Source of the DNA: Bauldia sp.
GTDB taxonomy: Bacteria; Pseudomonadota; Alphaproteobacteria; Rhizobiales; Kaistiaceae
Direction of reading: 5' to 3'
Assembly (NCBI GenBank): GCA_020849325.1
Contig: JADLGL010000014.1
Coordinates: 1-52,017, forward strand
DNA length: 52,017 nt
Both the position numbers and the translations under genes were made by a program. Below the pieces are notes generated by a model that saw only the letters and a program-made list of their open reading frames with translations, was not told the origin of the DNA and ran no database searches. This document shows positions 1 to 13,418 of the stretch, in pieces (within the stretch, counting starts at the first letter, position 1; each line of letters starts with the position of its first letter).

Positions 1-4237
<4,237 letters not shown>

Positions 4238-4240
<3 letters not shown>

Positions 4241-5188
4241 TCGCGGCGCGACCGACGCGATCCTGCGCCGAAGGGCGTTCACCGGCTCGCGGAACTCGCG
4301 GAGCGACACTGCCGAAAGGCTCATCGCGGGCCCGCCGCGCGCCCGGTCGCTGAGCGCCAGAAGCCGTGCGAGCGCGGCGTCGAAAAACTGCTCCGGCGCG
4401 AAGAACCGGCGGAAGGCGCGCCCGGCCGCCGCCCCCATTTCCGCGGACGCGTCTGCGAGGTTGCGGCAGAGGAACGGGATGTCGGCGATCCGCGCCTCGG
4501 GCACGCGGATCGAGAAGGCGCTCCAGTCGCCGATCGGCGGCTCCTGCCATGCGTCGCTGACGATGACCGGGACGCGCCCGAGCCGCATCGCCTCGAAGAT
4601 GCGGATCGACGCGCTGCCGATCCCGCGCGGGCAGAGGACGAACCGGCTGGCGAGGACGAGCTCTTCGAACGAGCGCCGATAGTCCCAGTCCGGGAACCGG
4701 CCGGGAGCATCGGCGACGTCGAGGCAGGGCGTGTCCGGCCCGTCGAGCGCCGCGATCCGCTGCCGGACGGGGTGCGTGGCGACGCGGCCGAGGAACGAGA
4801 AGAGGTGCGGCGGATCATGCCGGGGCGTGGCGGGAGCGGCATCGCCGGGCGGCAGGAGGTACGCCCAGCTCGCCGCCCAGGGCCGGGGTCGGGTCAGCGA
4901 CGGGAACAGCCCCGGCAGGAACGGAAACGGCCAGTCGGTCTCCGAAAACATCACCCGCACGGCTTTGCCCCCGGCCGAATGGGCGCGGAACGCCTCGCGA
5001 AGACCGGCGTAGCCGCTCTCGACGTAGAGGACGACATCGGCCTCGCGCGGGTCGTCGGTGAGGTCCGCCGTCTCCGGCCTGTGCCGCCGGACGAGGCGCC
5101 GAAGGCGTTGCAGCGTCGGGTTCTCCGGCGCGAAGGCCGTGAGGAAGACGACGGGCCGCCCTGTCGTTGCGGCTCGTTGCGGGCTCAC
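4238..5188 (-). CDS. Exostosin-family glycosyltransferase-like protein
   Basis: A 316-residue protein probably acting in glycan or capsule synthesis. The C-terminal half carries exostosin-like features: FSFLGRV, then RSFEELVLASRFVLCPRGIG, then SIRIFEAMRLGRVPVIVSD, matching the GT47 nucleotide-sugar region. The start is GTG 5188, which overlaps the recF stop (GTGA). That implies translational coupling with recF. No signal peptide or membrane segment is evident. The substrate is unknown. Placement between recF and gyrB is unusual for a glycosyltransferase. The stop codon adjoins palindromic element copy A. Confidence 0.8.
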
Positions 5189-6378
5189 GAAACGCCCTCG
5201 CGCCGCGACGGCGCCACCGTCGCATCCTCGACGCGGAAGAACTGCGCCTCTCCGAGAAGCGTCTCGAAGGGCGCCGGCTCCGTCCCCGTCATCCACACCT
5301 GCGCGCCGAGGTCGAGGAGGATGCCGAACAGAGCGGCGCGCCGGGCGGTGTCGAGGTGGGCGGCGACTTCGTCGAGGAGGATGATCGGCGTGTCGCCGGT
5401 GAGCTGCGAGGTGAGACGCGCATGGGCGAGGACGATGCCGATGAGGAGCGCCTTCTGCTCCCCCGTCGAGCACTCCGCGGCCGGCGCGGCCTTCGGGCCG
5501 TGGATCACGACGAGGTCGGAGAGGTGCGGTCCGGAGCGCGACCGGCCGGCGGCGCGGTCGGCGGGTCGGCCCGAGGCGAGGTCGTCGCGGACGCGGTCTT
5601 CGGCTTCGGTCGCCGTCGTTGTGGCGAGGAGCGCCTCCACCGTGCCGTCGATGGAGATCGCCGCGGCCGGGAACGGCCCGTCGGCCGGCTGGGCGGCGAT
5701 GGCCCCGCGGAGGAGCGCGACGCACTCGCTTCGCGCCGCCGCGATGGCGACGGCGAGTTCCGCCATCTGCGCCTCGATCGCCGCAAACCAGCGCGCGTCG
5801 GTGCGGCCCTCCTCGAACAGGCGGTTCCGGCTCCGCATCGCGCGGTCATAGGCGTTGACGCGCTCGCCGTGCAGCGGATCGAGCGCGAGGACGAGGCGGT
5901 CGAGGAAGCGCCGCCGGTCGGAGGCGGCGCCGGTGAAGAGGCCGTCCATCGCCGGCGTGAGCCAGACGACGCGGCAGAGGTCGAGGAGCGCCTGGCTCGA
6001 GGGCGCCGGCGCGCGGTTCACACGGACCGAGCGCTGCCGTTCCGGCCCGTCGGCGGAAAGCGCGATCCCGGTCCCGATTTCGGTCTCGCCGTCGGGCCCG
6101 AAAAGGGTCGCCGCGACCGCCCAGCTGCCGTCGCCGGCATGGCGCGCGACATCGGTGAGTCTCGCCCGCCGAAGGCCGCGGCCGGGCGACAGGAACGACA
6201 CCGCCTCGAGGAGGTTCGTCTTCCCCGCGCCGTTCGGGCCGGTGAGGACGACCGGCTCCGGCCCGAGACGGAGCGCCAGCGCGGCATAGTTCCGGAAGTT
6301 CGCGAGTTTCAGCGCCGACAGGCCGACTTTCCGGAGGCCGCCGGCCGATTCGACCTTCCTGGCGGCGGCTTCGGACAT
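5185..6378 (-). CDS. recF: DNA replication and repair protein RecF
   Basis: SMC-like ATPase that helps load RecA at single-strand gaps with RecO and RecR. The protein has 397 residues, normal for the family. Walker A is GPNGAGKT at 47-54. An ABC-type signature STGEQKALLIG lies near residue 300, and Walker B IILLDEVAAHLD follows. ATG 6378 gives the usual short lead before the conserved KLANFRNYAAL strand. The next gene overlaps its stop by 4 bp. dnaN, its common upstream partner, is absent. trmB lies upstream instead, across a 223-bp gap with nothing recognisable in it. Confidence 0.96.
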   Translation of the reverse strand: MSEAAARKVESAGGLRKVGLSALKLANFRNYAALALRLGPEPVVLTGPNGAGKTNLLEAVSFLSPGRGLRRARLTDVARHAGDGSWAVAATLFGPDGETEIGTGIALSADGPERQRSVRVNRAPAPSSQALLDLCRVVWLTPAMDGLFTGAASDRRRFLDRLVLALDPLHGERVNAYDRAMRSRNRLFEEGRTDARWFAAIEAQMAELAVAIAAARSECVALLRGAIAAQPADGPFPAAAISIDGTVEALLATTTATEAEDRVRDDLASGRPADRAAGRSRSGPHLSDLVVIHGPKAAPAAECSTGEQKALLIGIVLAHARLTSQLTGDTPIILLDEVAAHLDTARRAALFGILLDLGAQVWMTGTEPAPFETLLGEAQFFRVEDATVAPSRREGVS

Positions 6379-6601
6379 GCCGCCTTATAGGACCGCGCTC
6401 CCCTCCGGGGAATGGCGGCGCGGGCGCGCGCCGCGCCACCGCGCGCCACGGCGTGACCGCGAAGCAGTAGAGCAGCCCGCCGCCGCCGAACCGCTCGACG
6501 CCCGCCTGGCTGCAGCTCTGCGCGTTGTGGGACCTGTTCCAGAACCTCCCAAGGGGGAGGCTCGAGAAAACGGAGCTCGGCCCTACGGTTGGGTGCCGAC
6601 T

Positions 6602-7285
6602 TCAGATCCGATCGAACACCAGATAGGCCGGCACGCGTCCGGCCTCGAGCGCCTTGCCCTCGTAGCGCGTGCCCGGCCAGCCGGCCCACGGCTTTCGCCA
6701 GTCGTCGGCGCGCTCGGCGGTCCAGCGGAAATCGCTGCGCGGCGTCGTCCGCTGGAGGGTCCAGTCGATGTAGGCCGGGATGTCCGAGGCGCAGCGAAAG
6801 GTGCCGCCGGGACGCAGCAGCCGCGCCATGCGGTCGAGGTTTTCGTCCGACACGAAGCGCCGCTTCCAGTGGCGGCGTTTCGGCCATGGATCGGGGTAGA
6901 GGACGTCCACCCGGCCGAGCGATCCCGCCGGCAGCCAGTCGAAGACGAGAGCGGCGTCGTCGGCGAAGAGGCGGACGTTCTTCAGCCCCGCGGCATCGAT
7001 GCCGGCGACGATCTTCCCGAACGCTTCCTCGAACGGCTCGACGCCGATGAAGCCGACATCGGGCGCCGCGAGGGCTTCATGGATGAGGTGCTCGCCGCCG
7101 CCGCAGCCGACCTCGAACCGCACCTCGCGGACGGGCACGGGAAAGAGCGCGGCGGTATCCGCCGGCGCCGGCTGCGACAGGTCGAGCATGAGGGCCGCGC
7201 CGAGATCGGCGACGAGCGCGGCGCGTGTCGGGCTGAGCGGGCGGCCTTTCCGCCGCCCGTGCAGGCGCCGCTTCGCCTCCTCCAT
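6602..7285 (-). CDS. trmB: tRNA (guanine-N7-)-methyltransferase
   Basis: SAM-dependent enzyme making m7G46 in the tRNA variable loop. The protein is 227 residues. Seen: SAM-binding EVGCGGGEHL, then VDVLYPDPWPKRRHWKRRF (the DPWPK signature), then the C-terminal TRYEGKAL. Start ATG 7285 (MEEAKRRLHG) is favoured. The open frame continues 20 codons further upstream, but those codons only translate repeat copy B. No clear Shine-Dalgarno precedes 7285, so the start is moderately uncertain. metK lies just upstream on the same strand with the repeat between them, an order known from other rhizobia. Confidence 0.94.
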   Translation of the reverse strand: MEEAKRRLHGRRKGRPLSPTRAALVADLGAALMLDLSQPAPADTAALFPVPVREVRFEVGCGGGEHLIHEALAAPDVGFIGVEPFEEAFGKIVAGIDAAGLKNVRLFADDAALVFDWLPAGSLGRVDVLYPDPWPKRRHWKRRFVSDENLDRMARLLRPGGTFRCASDIPAYIDWTLQRTTPRSDFRWTAERADDWRKPWAGWPGTRYEGKALEAGRVPAYLVFDRI

Positions 7286-7290
7286 GTCTA

Positions 7291-7389
7291 GAGCGCGATC
7301 CGAAGAAATGGATGCCGGTTCTTCGACAGGATCATGCTCCATCAAGGAAACAGGCGACGAGCGCGATCCGGCTCGAACGGATCACGCTC
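7291..7389 (-). repeat. Two-hairpin palindromic intergenic element, copy B
   Basis: Same architecture and orientation as copy A: hairpin 1 near 7359-7389, linker, hairpin 2 near 7291-7340. The metK stop TGA (7382-7384) lies inside the first arm, so the element supplies the last codon and stop of metK. The trmB ATG follows 5 nt after the element. Some stem positions use G-U pairs or are mismatched. Confidence 0.85.
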
Positions 7390-8560
7390 GGCCGAGCGCG
7401 GTCCGGAGGTCGGCGACGAGGTCGGTCTTCTCCCACGAGAAGCCGCCGTCGGCGTCGGGCGTCCGGCCGAAATGGCCATAAGACGACGTCCGCGCGTAGA
7501 TCGGCCGGTTGAGCTGGAGCTTCTCGCGGATGCCGCGCGGGGTGAGGCGCATCACGTCGCGGATCGCGTTCTCGACGCGGTCCTCGGCAACGGTGCCGGT
7601 GCCGTGGAGGTCGACATAGACCGACACCGGCTCGGAGACGCCGATGGCGTAGGCGAGCTGGATCGTGCAGCGTTCGGCGAACCCGCCGGCGACGACGTTC
7701 TTGGCGAGGTAGCGTGCGGCATAGGCGGCCGAGCGGTCGACCTTGGTGGGGTCTTTCCCGGAGAAGGCGCCGCCGCCATGCGGCGCCGCGCCGCCATAGG
7801 TGTCGACGATGATCTTTCGGCCGGTGAGGCCGGCGTCGCCGTCGGGGCCGCCGATGAGGAATTTCCCGGTCGGATTGACGTGCCAGACGGTGTCCTTCGA
7901 CACCCAGCCCTCCGGCAGGGCGGCGATGACGTAGGGCTCGATCACCCGCCTCATGTCCTCGGACGACATGTCGAAGGTGTGCTGGTGCGACACGACGATT
8001 GCGGTGACGCCGACCGGCCTGCCGTCGCGGTACTGGATGGTAACCTGGCTCTTCGCGTCCGGCTGCAGTTCCGGCGCCTTGCCCGAATGCCGTGCCTTCG
8101 CGAGATCGTGCAGGATGCGGTGGGCGTAGTAGATCGGCGCCGGCATGTATTCCGGCGTTTCCTTGCAGGCATAGCCGAACATGATGCCCTGGTCGCCGGC
8201 GCCCTCGTCCTTGTTGCCGGATGCGTCGACACCCTGGGCGATGTCGGCCGACTGGCCGTGGAGGAGGACCTCGATGTCGGCGGTGCGCCAGTCGAAGCCG
8301 GCCTGCTCGTAGCCGATGTCGCGGATCGCGCCGCGGGTCAGCTCGGTGATGTATTCGGGGTTCTCGGCGATCTCATTCGGACCGCGGACTTCGCCGGCGA
8401 TCACCACCCGGTTGGTGGTGGCCAGCGTCTCGCAGGCGACGCGGGCCTCGGGCATCGCGCCGAGGAAGGCATCGACGATCGTATCGGAGATCCGGTCGCA
8501 GACCTTGTCCGGATGACCTTCCGAAACGGACTCGCTGGTGAAGATGTAGGAGGATCGCAA
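7382..8560 (-). CDS. metK: S-adenosylmethionine synthetase
   Basis: Makes SAM from methionine and ATP in the cytoplasm. The protein is 392 residues. Motifs: [18 protein letters not shown] at the N terminus, [12 protein letters not shown] in the central domain, and [19 protein letters not shown]. The family N terminus ([12 protein letters not shown]) begins at a TTG codon at 8560 with no in-frame ATG nearby, so TTG is the likely start. An XRE regulator precedes it by about 100 bp. Its stop codon lies inside repeat copy B. Confidence 0.97.
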   Translation of the reverse strand: MRSSYIFTSESVSEGHPDKVCDRISDTIVDAFLGAMPEARVACETLATTNRVVIAGEVRGPNEIAENPEYITELTRGAIRDIGYEQAGFDWRTADIEVLLHGQSADIAQGVDASGNKDEGAGDQGIMFGYACKETPEYMPAPIYYAHRILHDLAKARHSGKAPELQPDAKSQVTIQYRDGRPVGVTAIVVSHQHTFDMSSEDMRRVIEPYVIAALPEGWVSKDTVWHVNPTGKFLIGGPDGDAGLTGRKIIVDTYGGAAPHGGGAFSGKDPTKVDRSAAYAARYLAKNVVAGGFAERCTIQLAYAIGVSEPVSVYVDLHGTGTVAEDRVENAIRDVMRLTPRGIREKLQLNRPIYARTSSYGHFGRTPDADGGFSWEKTDLVADLRTALGRA

Positions 8561-8609
8561 GACGGCACTCGCTCAGGTTGAGAGGTCGGCGGAACGCAGC
8601 GGATGAACC

Positions 8610-8633
8610 GGCGCCCCGAGGGCCATGGGCGCC
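8610..8633 (-). other. Hairpin in the metK upstream gap
   Basis: GGCGCCC and GGGGCGCC arms flank a 9-nt loop between the XRE stop and the metK start. There is no U-tract, so it is not a clear intrinsic terminator. I could not match the gap to any SAM riboswitch consensus I know. It may be a weak attenuator or mRNA stabiliser. Confidence 0.35.
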
Positions 8634-8659
8634 AGCAGCGTCAATCGGTCGCCGTCGCT

Positions 8660-9079
8660 TTAGGCGTCCGTCATGTCGCCGGCAAGGGCGCGCACGAGGT
8701 CGACCACCCGGCGGCGCACGCGTGCGTCGGAGATGCGGACGAAAGCCCGGTTCAGCTGGAGGCCTTCCGAGCTCGACAGGAAGTCGACGACGTAGCTGCC
8801 GCTCTTGGAATCGGGAGCGGCGATCTCGCCCGGACCGGGAGCCCCGTCGAAGAAGAAGCCGACGGGCACGGAGAGAACGGCCGCGATGTTCTGCAGCCGG
8901 CTTGCGCCGATGCGGTTCGTACCCTTCTCGTATTTCTGGATCTGCTGAAAGGTGATCCCAAGCTGCTCGCCAAGTTTCTCCTGGCTCATGCCGAGCATCA
9001 TCCGCCGGAGTCGGACCCGACCCCCGACATGAATATCGATCGGGTTGGGCTTCTTGGTGCCTGCCATAGCTAGACTCAT
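8660..9079 (-). CDS. XRE-family transcriptional regulator (PraR/PhrR-like)
   Basis: A 139-residue DNA-binding regulator. The Cro/C1 helix-turn-helix is clear near 31-58 (MSQEKLGEQLGITFQQIQKY, then EKGTNRIG). The C-terminal segment resembles the rhizobial PraR/PhrR/SinR group: FLSSSEGLQLNRAFVRI and RRVVDLVRAL. Two ATG starts are possible, 9079 (MSLAMAGTKK) and 9067 (MAGTKKPNPI); neither has a strong Shine-Dalgarno and homology favours the shorter form. Its place between lnt and metK matches other Rhizobiales. The target genes cannot be told from sequence. Confidence 0.9.
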   Translation of the reverse strand: MSLAMAGTKKPNPIDIHVGGRVRLRRMMLGMSQEKLGEQLGITFQQIQKYEKGTNRIGASRLQNIAAVLSVPVGFFFDGAPGPGEIAAPDSKSGSYVVDFLSSSEGLQLNRAFVRISDARVRRRVVDLVRALAGDMTDA

Positions 9080-9158
9080 CTGGAAGTGCTCCGCGACGCC
9101 GCTGTCCTCCCGAGCCTCCGGGGGAACGCGCGGCTTAAAGAGCAGCCGGGACGGGGTG

Positions 9159-10745
9159 TCAATCCGGCCGCCGAGCCTGCGTCATTCTACCTATTCCCGC
9201 GAAGATCGCGAGCACGATGGCAATCGCCGCCGGAATGATGTCTCCGTAGCGTGCATAGGTTGTAGGAGGTAACGCCGCGGGCAGATCACCGTCAATGACG
9301 CCGGACGTGTCGAGATCGAGGCTGGCGACGATCCGGCCATACGGATCGACGATGGCCGAGATGCCGGTGTTGGCGGCGCGCACCAGCGGCAGGCCCTCTT
9401 CGACCGCCCGGACGATCGCCTGGCGAAGATGCTGCCGCGGCCCCGGCGTGTCGCCGAACCAGGCGTCGTTGGTGACGTTGAGGATCCAGCCCGGCCGCTC
9501 ACCGTCGGGCACCACTTCGCGCGGGAAGATCGCCTCGTAGCAGATCAGCGGCGCGAGCGGCGGCGCCGCTCCGGCGACGAGTGTCCGCCGCTGCACCCCC
9601 GCCTCGAACCCGCCCGGAAGCGAGATCAGCTGCCGGATGCCGATCCCCTCGAGGAGGTTTTGCAGCGGCAGGTATTCGCCGAACGGGACGAGGTGCACCT
9701 TGTCGTAGGAATCCTCGATCACGCCGCCGTCGCCGATGACGAGGATCGAATTGAACACGGCGCGGTCGCCGTTCTCGTCGGGCTGATCGGCCCGCGGCGC
9801 GCCGACGACGAGCACCTGTCCGGGATCGAGAAGCCCCGCGATCGCGGCGAGCTCCTGCGGCGATTCGGTGAGGATGTAGGGAATGGCGGTCTCGGGCCAG
9901 ATCACGTGCGTCACCGGCTCGGCCGCCGGCCCGTCGCTGAGGACCAGCGTCTCCCGGAAGCTCTCGTCCCAGCGCGCCGGGTTCTCCTTGGTGCGCTGGT
10001 CGATGTTGGGCTGGACGATGCGGAGCCGGACGCCCGCGACGGTCTCGGCCGAGGCATTCCGAAGGCGAAGGACGCCGTATCCGGCATCGGCGACGAGAAG
10101 GAGCACGATCGCGGCGAGCACCCCCACGCGCCCGCGCTCGCCGGTCCGGACGAGAAGGACGGGCGCGGCGAAGACGAGGAAGGCGAGGAGCGTGATGCCC
10201 CAGACGCCGACGACGGCCGTCGACTGCATCAGCACCGGGTCCGGCATCAGCGCGTAGCCGAAGGCGTTCCACGGGAAACCCGTGAGCATGTGGCCGCGCA
10301 GCCATTCGACCGCGGTCATCGCGAGCGCGAAAACGATCACGCGCGGCCAGCCGTCGCTCCAGAACACCCGCGCGACCGCCGTGGCGAGCCCCCAGAGGAG
10401 GCCGAGAAGCGCCGGGAAGACGACGACGGCGACCGGCATCAGCCAGGCGAAGGTGTCGCCGTCGACGAGGAAGGAGACGCCGATCCACCACAGGCCGGCG
10501 AGGAAATAGCCGAAGCCGAACCCCCAGCCGACGCCGAAGGCCGGCAGGAGCCGGCGGATGAAGCGGGTTCCCACCGGGGGCGCCGAGCCGTCGATCAGCC
10601 AGACGAGGATCGGGATCGTGAGGAGCGGGAGGGGAAAGAGATCGAACGGGGCGAGCGCGAGCGCGGTGACGGCACCCGCCACGATCGCAAGAAGCAGCCG
10701 CCGCCAGCCCCAGAGGAGGATGATGGAATCGGCCAGTCGGCTCAT
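9159..10745 (-). CDS. lnt: Apolipoprotein N-acyltransferase
   Basis: Inner-membrane enzyme adding the third acyl chain to lipoproteins. The protein is 528 residues. Several N-terminal membrane segments (roughly residues 10-220) precede a nitrilase-fold domain. The catalytic triad is visible as E285 (WPETAIPY), K349 (YDKVHLVPFGEYLP) and C402 (LICYEAIFPRE). A final membrane helix lies near the C terminus (IIPAAIAIVLAIFAGIG). It sits between the CorC-like gene and the XRE regulator in a conserved rhizobial order. Confidence 0.97.
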   Translation of the reverse strand: MSRLADSIILLWGWRRLLLAIVAGAVTALALAPFDLFPLPLLTIPILVWLIDGSAPPVGTRFIRRLLPAFGVGWGFGFGYFLAGLWWIGVSFLVDGDTFAWLMPVAVVVFPALLGLLWGLATAVARVFWSDGWPRVIVFALAMTAVEWLRGHMLTGFPWNAFGYALMPDPVLMQSTAVVGVWGITLLAFLVFAAPVLLVRTGERGRVGVLAAIVLLLVADAGYGVLRLRNASAETVAGVRLRIVQPNIDQRTKENPARWDESFRETLVLSDGPAAEPVTHVIWPETAIPYILTESPQELAAIAGLLDPGQVLVVGAPRADQPDENGDRAVFNSILVIGDGGVIEDSYDKVHLVPFGEYLPLQNLLEGIGIRQLISLPGGFEAGVQRRTLVAGAAPPLAPLICYEAIFPREVVPDGERPGWILNVTNDAWFGDTPGPRQHLRQAIVRAVEEGLPLVRAANTGISAIVDPYGRIVASLDLDTSGVIDGDLPAALPPTTYARYGDIIPAAIAIVLAIFAGIGRMTQARRPD

Positions 10746-10816
10746 GCTCGCCCGGCCCCGCGAATCGGAAGCGACCTCGACCCTGGCGCCCGGATTGCGG
10801 GACTATTCGGCTGGCG

Positions 10817-11863
10817 TCAAGCGCGCGAAGCGGCGCGCGTCTCGGCGTCCGGCGCTTCCGGGACCGCCGGCGCTGCCGCGGGGGCATTGCGCCTGATGCG
10901 GAGGCGGCGGATGCGGCGCTGGTCGGCATCGAGGATGCGCACCTCGTAGCCGCCCGGCACGATCACCGTCTCGCCCTTGACCGGAATGCGGCCGAGGAGG
11001 CTGAAGACGAGACCGCCGATCGTCTCGACCTCGTCCTCGTCGCGGTCCTTCCCGAGATCGCCGCCGGTCGCCCTGGCGACGTCCTCGACGCTCGCGCCGC
11101 CATCGGCGACGAACCAGCCGTCGGCGTCGGCCGTGATCTCCGGCTCGACCTCGTCGTGCTCGTCCTCGATGTCGCCGACGATCGTCTCGACGACGTCCTC
11201 GATCGAGACGACGCCATCGGTGCCGCCGAACTCGTCGATGACGAGCGCCATCTGCATCCGCGAGGTCTGCATCGTGGTGAGGAGCTTGGCGACCGGCATC
11301 GACGCCGGAACGAACAGGACGTTGCGGACGAGCCCCGCCTCGCCCACCGTCTGGCTGAGATCGACGCGGCGAAGGTCGACCGTCGCCGGCGCCCCGTGCC
11401 GCGAGGGCACCGCGGCCGTCTTGGCGAGGTGGAGCATGAGATCCTTGATGTGGACCATGCCGACCGGCTCGTCGAGCGAGTCGCGGTAGACCGGCATGCG
11501 GGAATGGCCGCTCTCGCGGAATTCCGACATCAGTTCGGCGAGCGTCGCTTCGACGTCCACCGCTTCGACGTCGGCGCGGGGCACCATCACGTCGGCAACG
11601 CGGATCTCGCGCAGGCCGAGGACGTTCGAGAGCATTGCCCGTTCCTCGGGCGTGAACGCGTCGTCGGTGCTCGCCTCCTCCAGCGCCTCCTCGAGCTCCT
11701 CGCGGGCCGTCGCGTTCCGCAGCCCCACCGCCGCGCGCAGCCGGTCCAGCCAGGTTTCCGCCGGGCGCTCGGCCTCCTCCGGCCGGGCAACCGGCGGCGG
11801 ACTAGGGAGGGGCTCCGGGGCCGGCTCCATGCCGGCCGGGGGCGTGTCTTTGCGATCGTTCAT
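10817..11863 (-). CDS. Hemolysin/CorC-like CBS-domain protein
   Basis: A 348-residue soluble CBS-pair protein of the CorC/TlyC family, often linked to magnesium or cobalt efflux or envelope integrity. After a Pro-rich head (1-40) come a CBS pair (VMVPRADVEAVDVEATL; GHSRMPVYRDSLDEPVGMVH; VIDEFGGTDGVVSIEDVVE) and a CorC_HlyC domain (GWFVADGGASVEDV; VETIGGLVFSLLGRIPVKGE). It has no DUF21 membrane domain, like E. coli CorC. It lies between ybeY and lnt. Its exact substrate is not known. Confidence 0.9.
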   Translation of the reverse strand: MNDRKDTPPAGMEPAPEPLPSPPPVARPEEAERPAETWLDRLRAAVGLRNATAREELEEALEEASTDDAFTPEERAMLSNVLGLREIRVADVMVPRADVEAVDVEATLAELMSEFRESGHSRMPVYRDSLDEPVGMVHIKDLMLHLAKTAAVPSRHGAPATVDLRRVDLSQTVGEAGLVRNVLFVPASMPVAKLLTTMQTSRMQMALVIDEFGGTDGVVSIEDVVETIVGDIEDEHDEVEPEITADADGWFVADGGASVEDVARATGGDLGKDRDEDEVETIGGLVFSLLGRIPVKGETVIVPGGYEVRILDADQRRIRRLRIRRNAPAAAPAVPEAPDAETRAASRA

Positions 11864-11881
11864 GACCTCGGTGCCGCCTGT

Positions 11882-12385
11882 TCAATGGGGCTCCGGCTCG
11901 CTGCCCGCATAGGGGTCCGCGATACCGAGCCGCGCGAGGATGGCGACCTCGCGCCGCTCCATCGCTTCGGCTTCCGCCGCCACCTCATGGTCGTGCCCGA
12001 GGAGATGCAGGAGGCCGTGGACGAAAAGATGGGAGATATGGTCGCCCAAGGTCAAGCCCGCCTCGTCGGCCTCGCGGCGGACGACGCCGTAGCCGAAGGC
12101 GATGTCGCCGAGCGGCGGCCGCTCCATTCCGGGGATGGACGCCGCCGGAAAGGACAGAACGTTCGTGGGTTTGGGCTTGCCGCGCCAGTCGGCATTGAGG
12201 CGCCCGATCTCGGCGTCGTCCGTGAAGAGGAGCGACAGTTCGCGCTCCGCGAAGTCCTCGCCGAGGTCGACCTCGACCGCCCGCGCGGCGGCGGTCACGA
12301 GCTTCTCGAGCGCCGCCTCGTCCGGCCAGTCGCCGCCCTCGATGGCGATCGCGATGTCCGCGCCCCCGCCGGCCGAGCTAGCCAT
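11882..12385 (-). CDS. ybeY: Endoribonuclease YbeY
   Basis: Metal-dependent endoribonuclease for 16S rRNA maturation and ribosome quality control. The protein is 167 residues from ATG 12385. That ATG overlaps the phoH stop by 8 bp (ATGGCTAG), which suggests coupling. An upstream in-frame start at 12418 would add 11 residues. The signature zinc motif HLFVHGLLHLLGHDHE carries the three His ligands. TNVLSFPA and LGDIAFGYGVV are also typical. It belongs to the miaB-phoH-ybeY-corC-lnt run. Confidence 0.95.
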   Translation of the reverse strand: MASSAGGGADIAIAIEGGDWPDEAALEKLVTAAARAVEVDLGEDFAERELSLLFTDDAEIGRLNADWRGKPKPTNVLSFPAASIPGMERPPLGDIAFGYGVVRREADEAGLTLGDHISHLFVHGLLHLLGHDHEVAAEAEAMERREVAILARLGIADPYAGSEPEPH

Positions 12386-13418
12386 CGCCGCCGCGGGCCT
12401 TCCGGTCGCGCGCGTCATAGGCGCGGACGATGCGCGCCACCAGCGGGTGGCGGACGACGTCGGCGTCGCTGAAGCGCACCTGGCGGATTTCCGGCACGTC
12501 GCGCAGGAGGTCGAGCGCTTCGGCGAGTCCGGAACTCTGCTTCTCCGGCAGGTCGACCTGCGTCGGGTCGCCGGTGACGAACATTTTCGACCCCTCGCCG
12601 AGGCGGGTGAGGAACATCTTCATCTGCATCGGCGTGGTGTTCTGTGCCTCGTCGAGGATGATCGCGGCGTTTGCGAGCGTCCGCCCGCGCATGAAGGCGA
12701 GCGGCGCCACCTCGATCGCGCCCGAGGCAAGGCCGCGCTCGACCTTCTCGGCCGGGATCATGTCGTAGAGTGCGTCGTAGAGCGGGCGGAGATAGGGATC
12801 GACCTTCTCCTTCATGTCGCCGGGCAGGAAGCCGAGCCGCTCGCCCGCCTCGACGGCCGGCCGCGACAGGATCAGCCGCGCCACCTGGCCGTTTTCGAGC
12901 ATCGCGGCGGCATAAGCGACGGCGAGATAGGTCTTGCCGGTGCCGGCGGGGCCGATGCCGAAGACGAGCTCGGCCGAATCCATGGCGCGGATGTAGGCAT
13001 CCTGCGCCAGCGAGCGCGCCATCACCACCTTTCGCCGCGTCGCGATCTGCGCCATCGACAGGCGGCTCTTCGGCTCGAGCGTCGGCAGGTTCAGCTGGGC
13101 GTCGGCGGCCTCGGCCATCCGGATCGCGCCGTCGACGTCGCCCGGCTCGATGTCGTGCCCCTGTTCGAGGCGGGTGTAGAGCATGTCGAGCGCGAGCCGC
13201 GCCTTGGCGCAGTCGTGCGGCAGGCCGCGGATATGGACCTGGTTGCCGCGGGCGACGGCTTCGACGCCGAACCGCTGCTCGATCATCGCAAGGTTCTGGT
13301 CGAACTCGCCGAAGAGCGCGACGGCGAGGCGGTTGTTGTCGAAGGCGACGTTGATCTGGGTTGCGTCCGGCCGAAGCTCGATCGGCGCAGGCGTCGGACG
13401 GGAGCGCGTCGGGGTCAA
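12378..13418 (-). CDS. phoH: PhoH-family ATPase
   Basis: Cytoplasmic P-loop ATPase usually paired with YbeY. The protein is 346 residues. Walker A is GPAGTGKT at 156-163 and Walker B-like [10 protein letters not shown] follows. Further family strings are [11 protein letters not shown] and [20 protein letters not shown]. The start is TTG 13418, which overlaps the miaB stop as TTGA and has a strong GAGGAG Shine-Dalgarno 8-10 nt upstream. The longer open frame upstream is only a shadow of miaB. Confidence 0.94.
   Translation of the reverse strand: MTPTRSRPTPAPIELRPDATQINVAFDNNRLAVALFGEFDQNLAMIEQRFGVEAVARGNQVHIRGLPHDCAKARLALDMLYTRLEQGHDIEPGDVDGAIRMAEAADAQLNLPTLEPKSRLSMAQIATRRKVVMARSLAQDAYIRAMDSAELVFGIGPAGTGKTYLAVAYAAAMLENGQVARLILSRPAVEAGERLGFLPGDMKEKVDPYLRPLYDALYDMIPAEKVERGLASGAIEVAPLAFMRGRTLANAAIILDEAQNTTPMQMKMFLTRLGEGSKMFVTGDPTQVDLPEKQSSGLAEALDLLRDVPEIRQVRFSDADVVRHPLVARIVRAYDARDRKARGGDG

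Noticed and set aside
6379-6601. Small gene between recF and trmB
   Set aside because: Several frames are open, but none shows a ribosome site with recognisable protein features.
8561-8659. SAM-II or SAM/SAH riboswitch upstream of metK
   Set aside because: A stable hairpin is present, but none of the conserved nucleotides of these classes could be matched.
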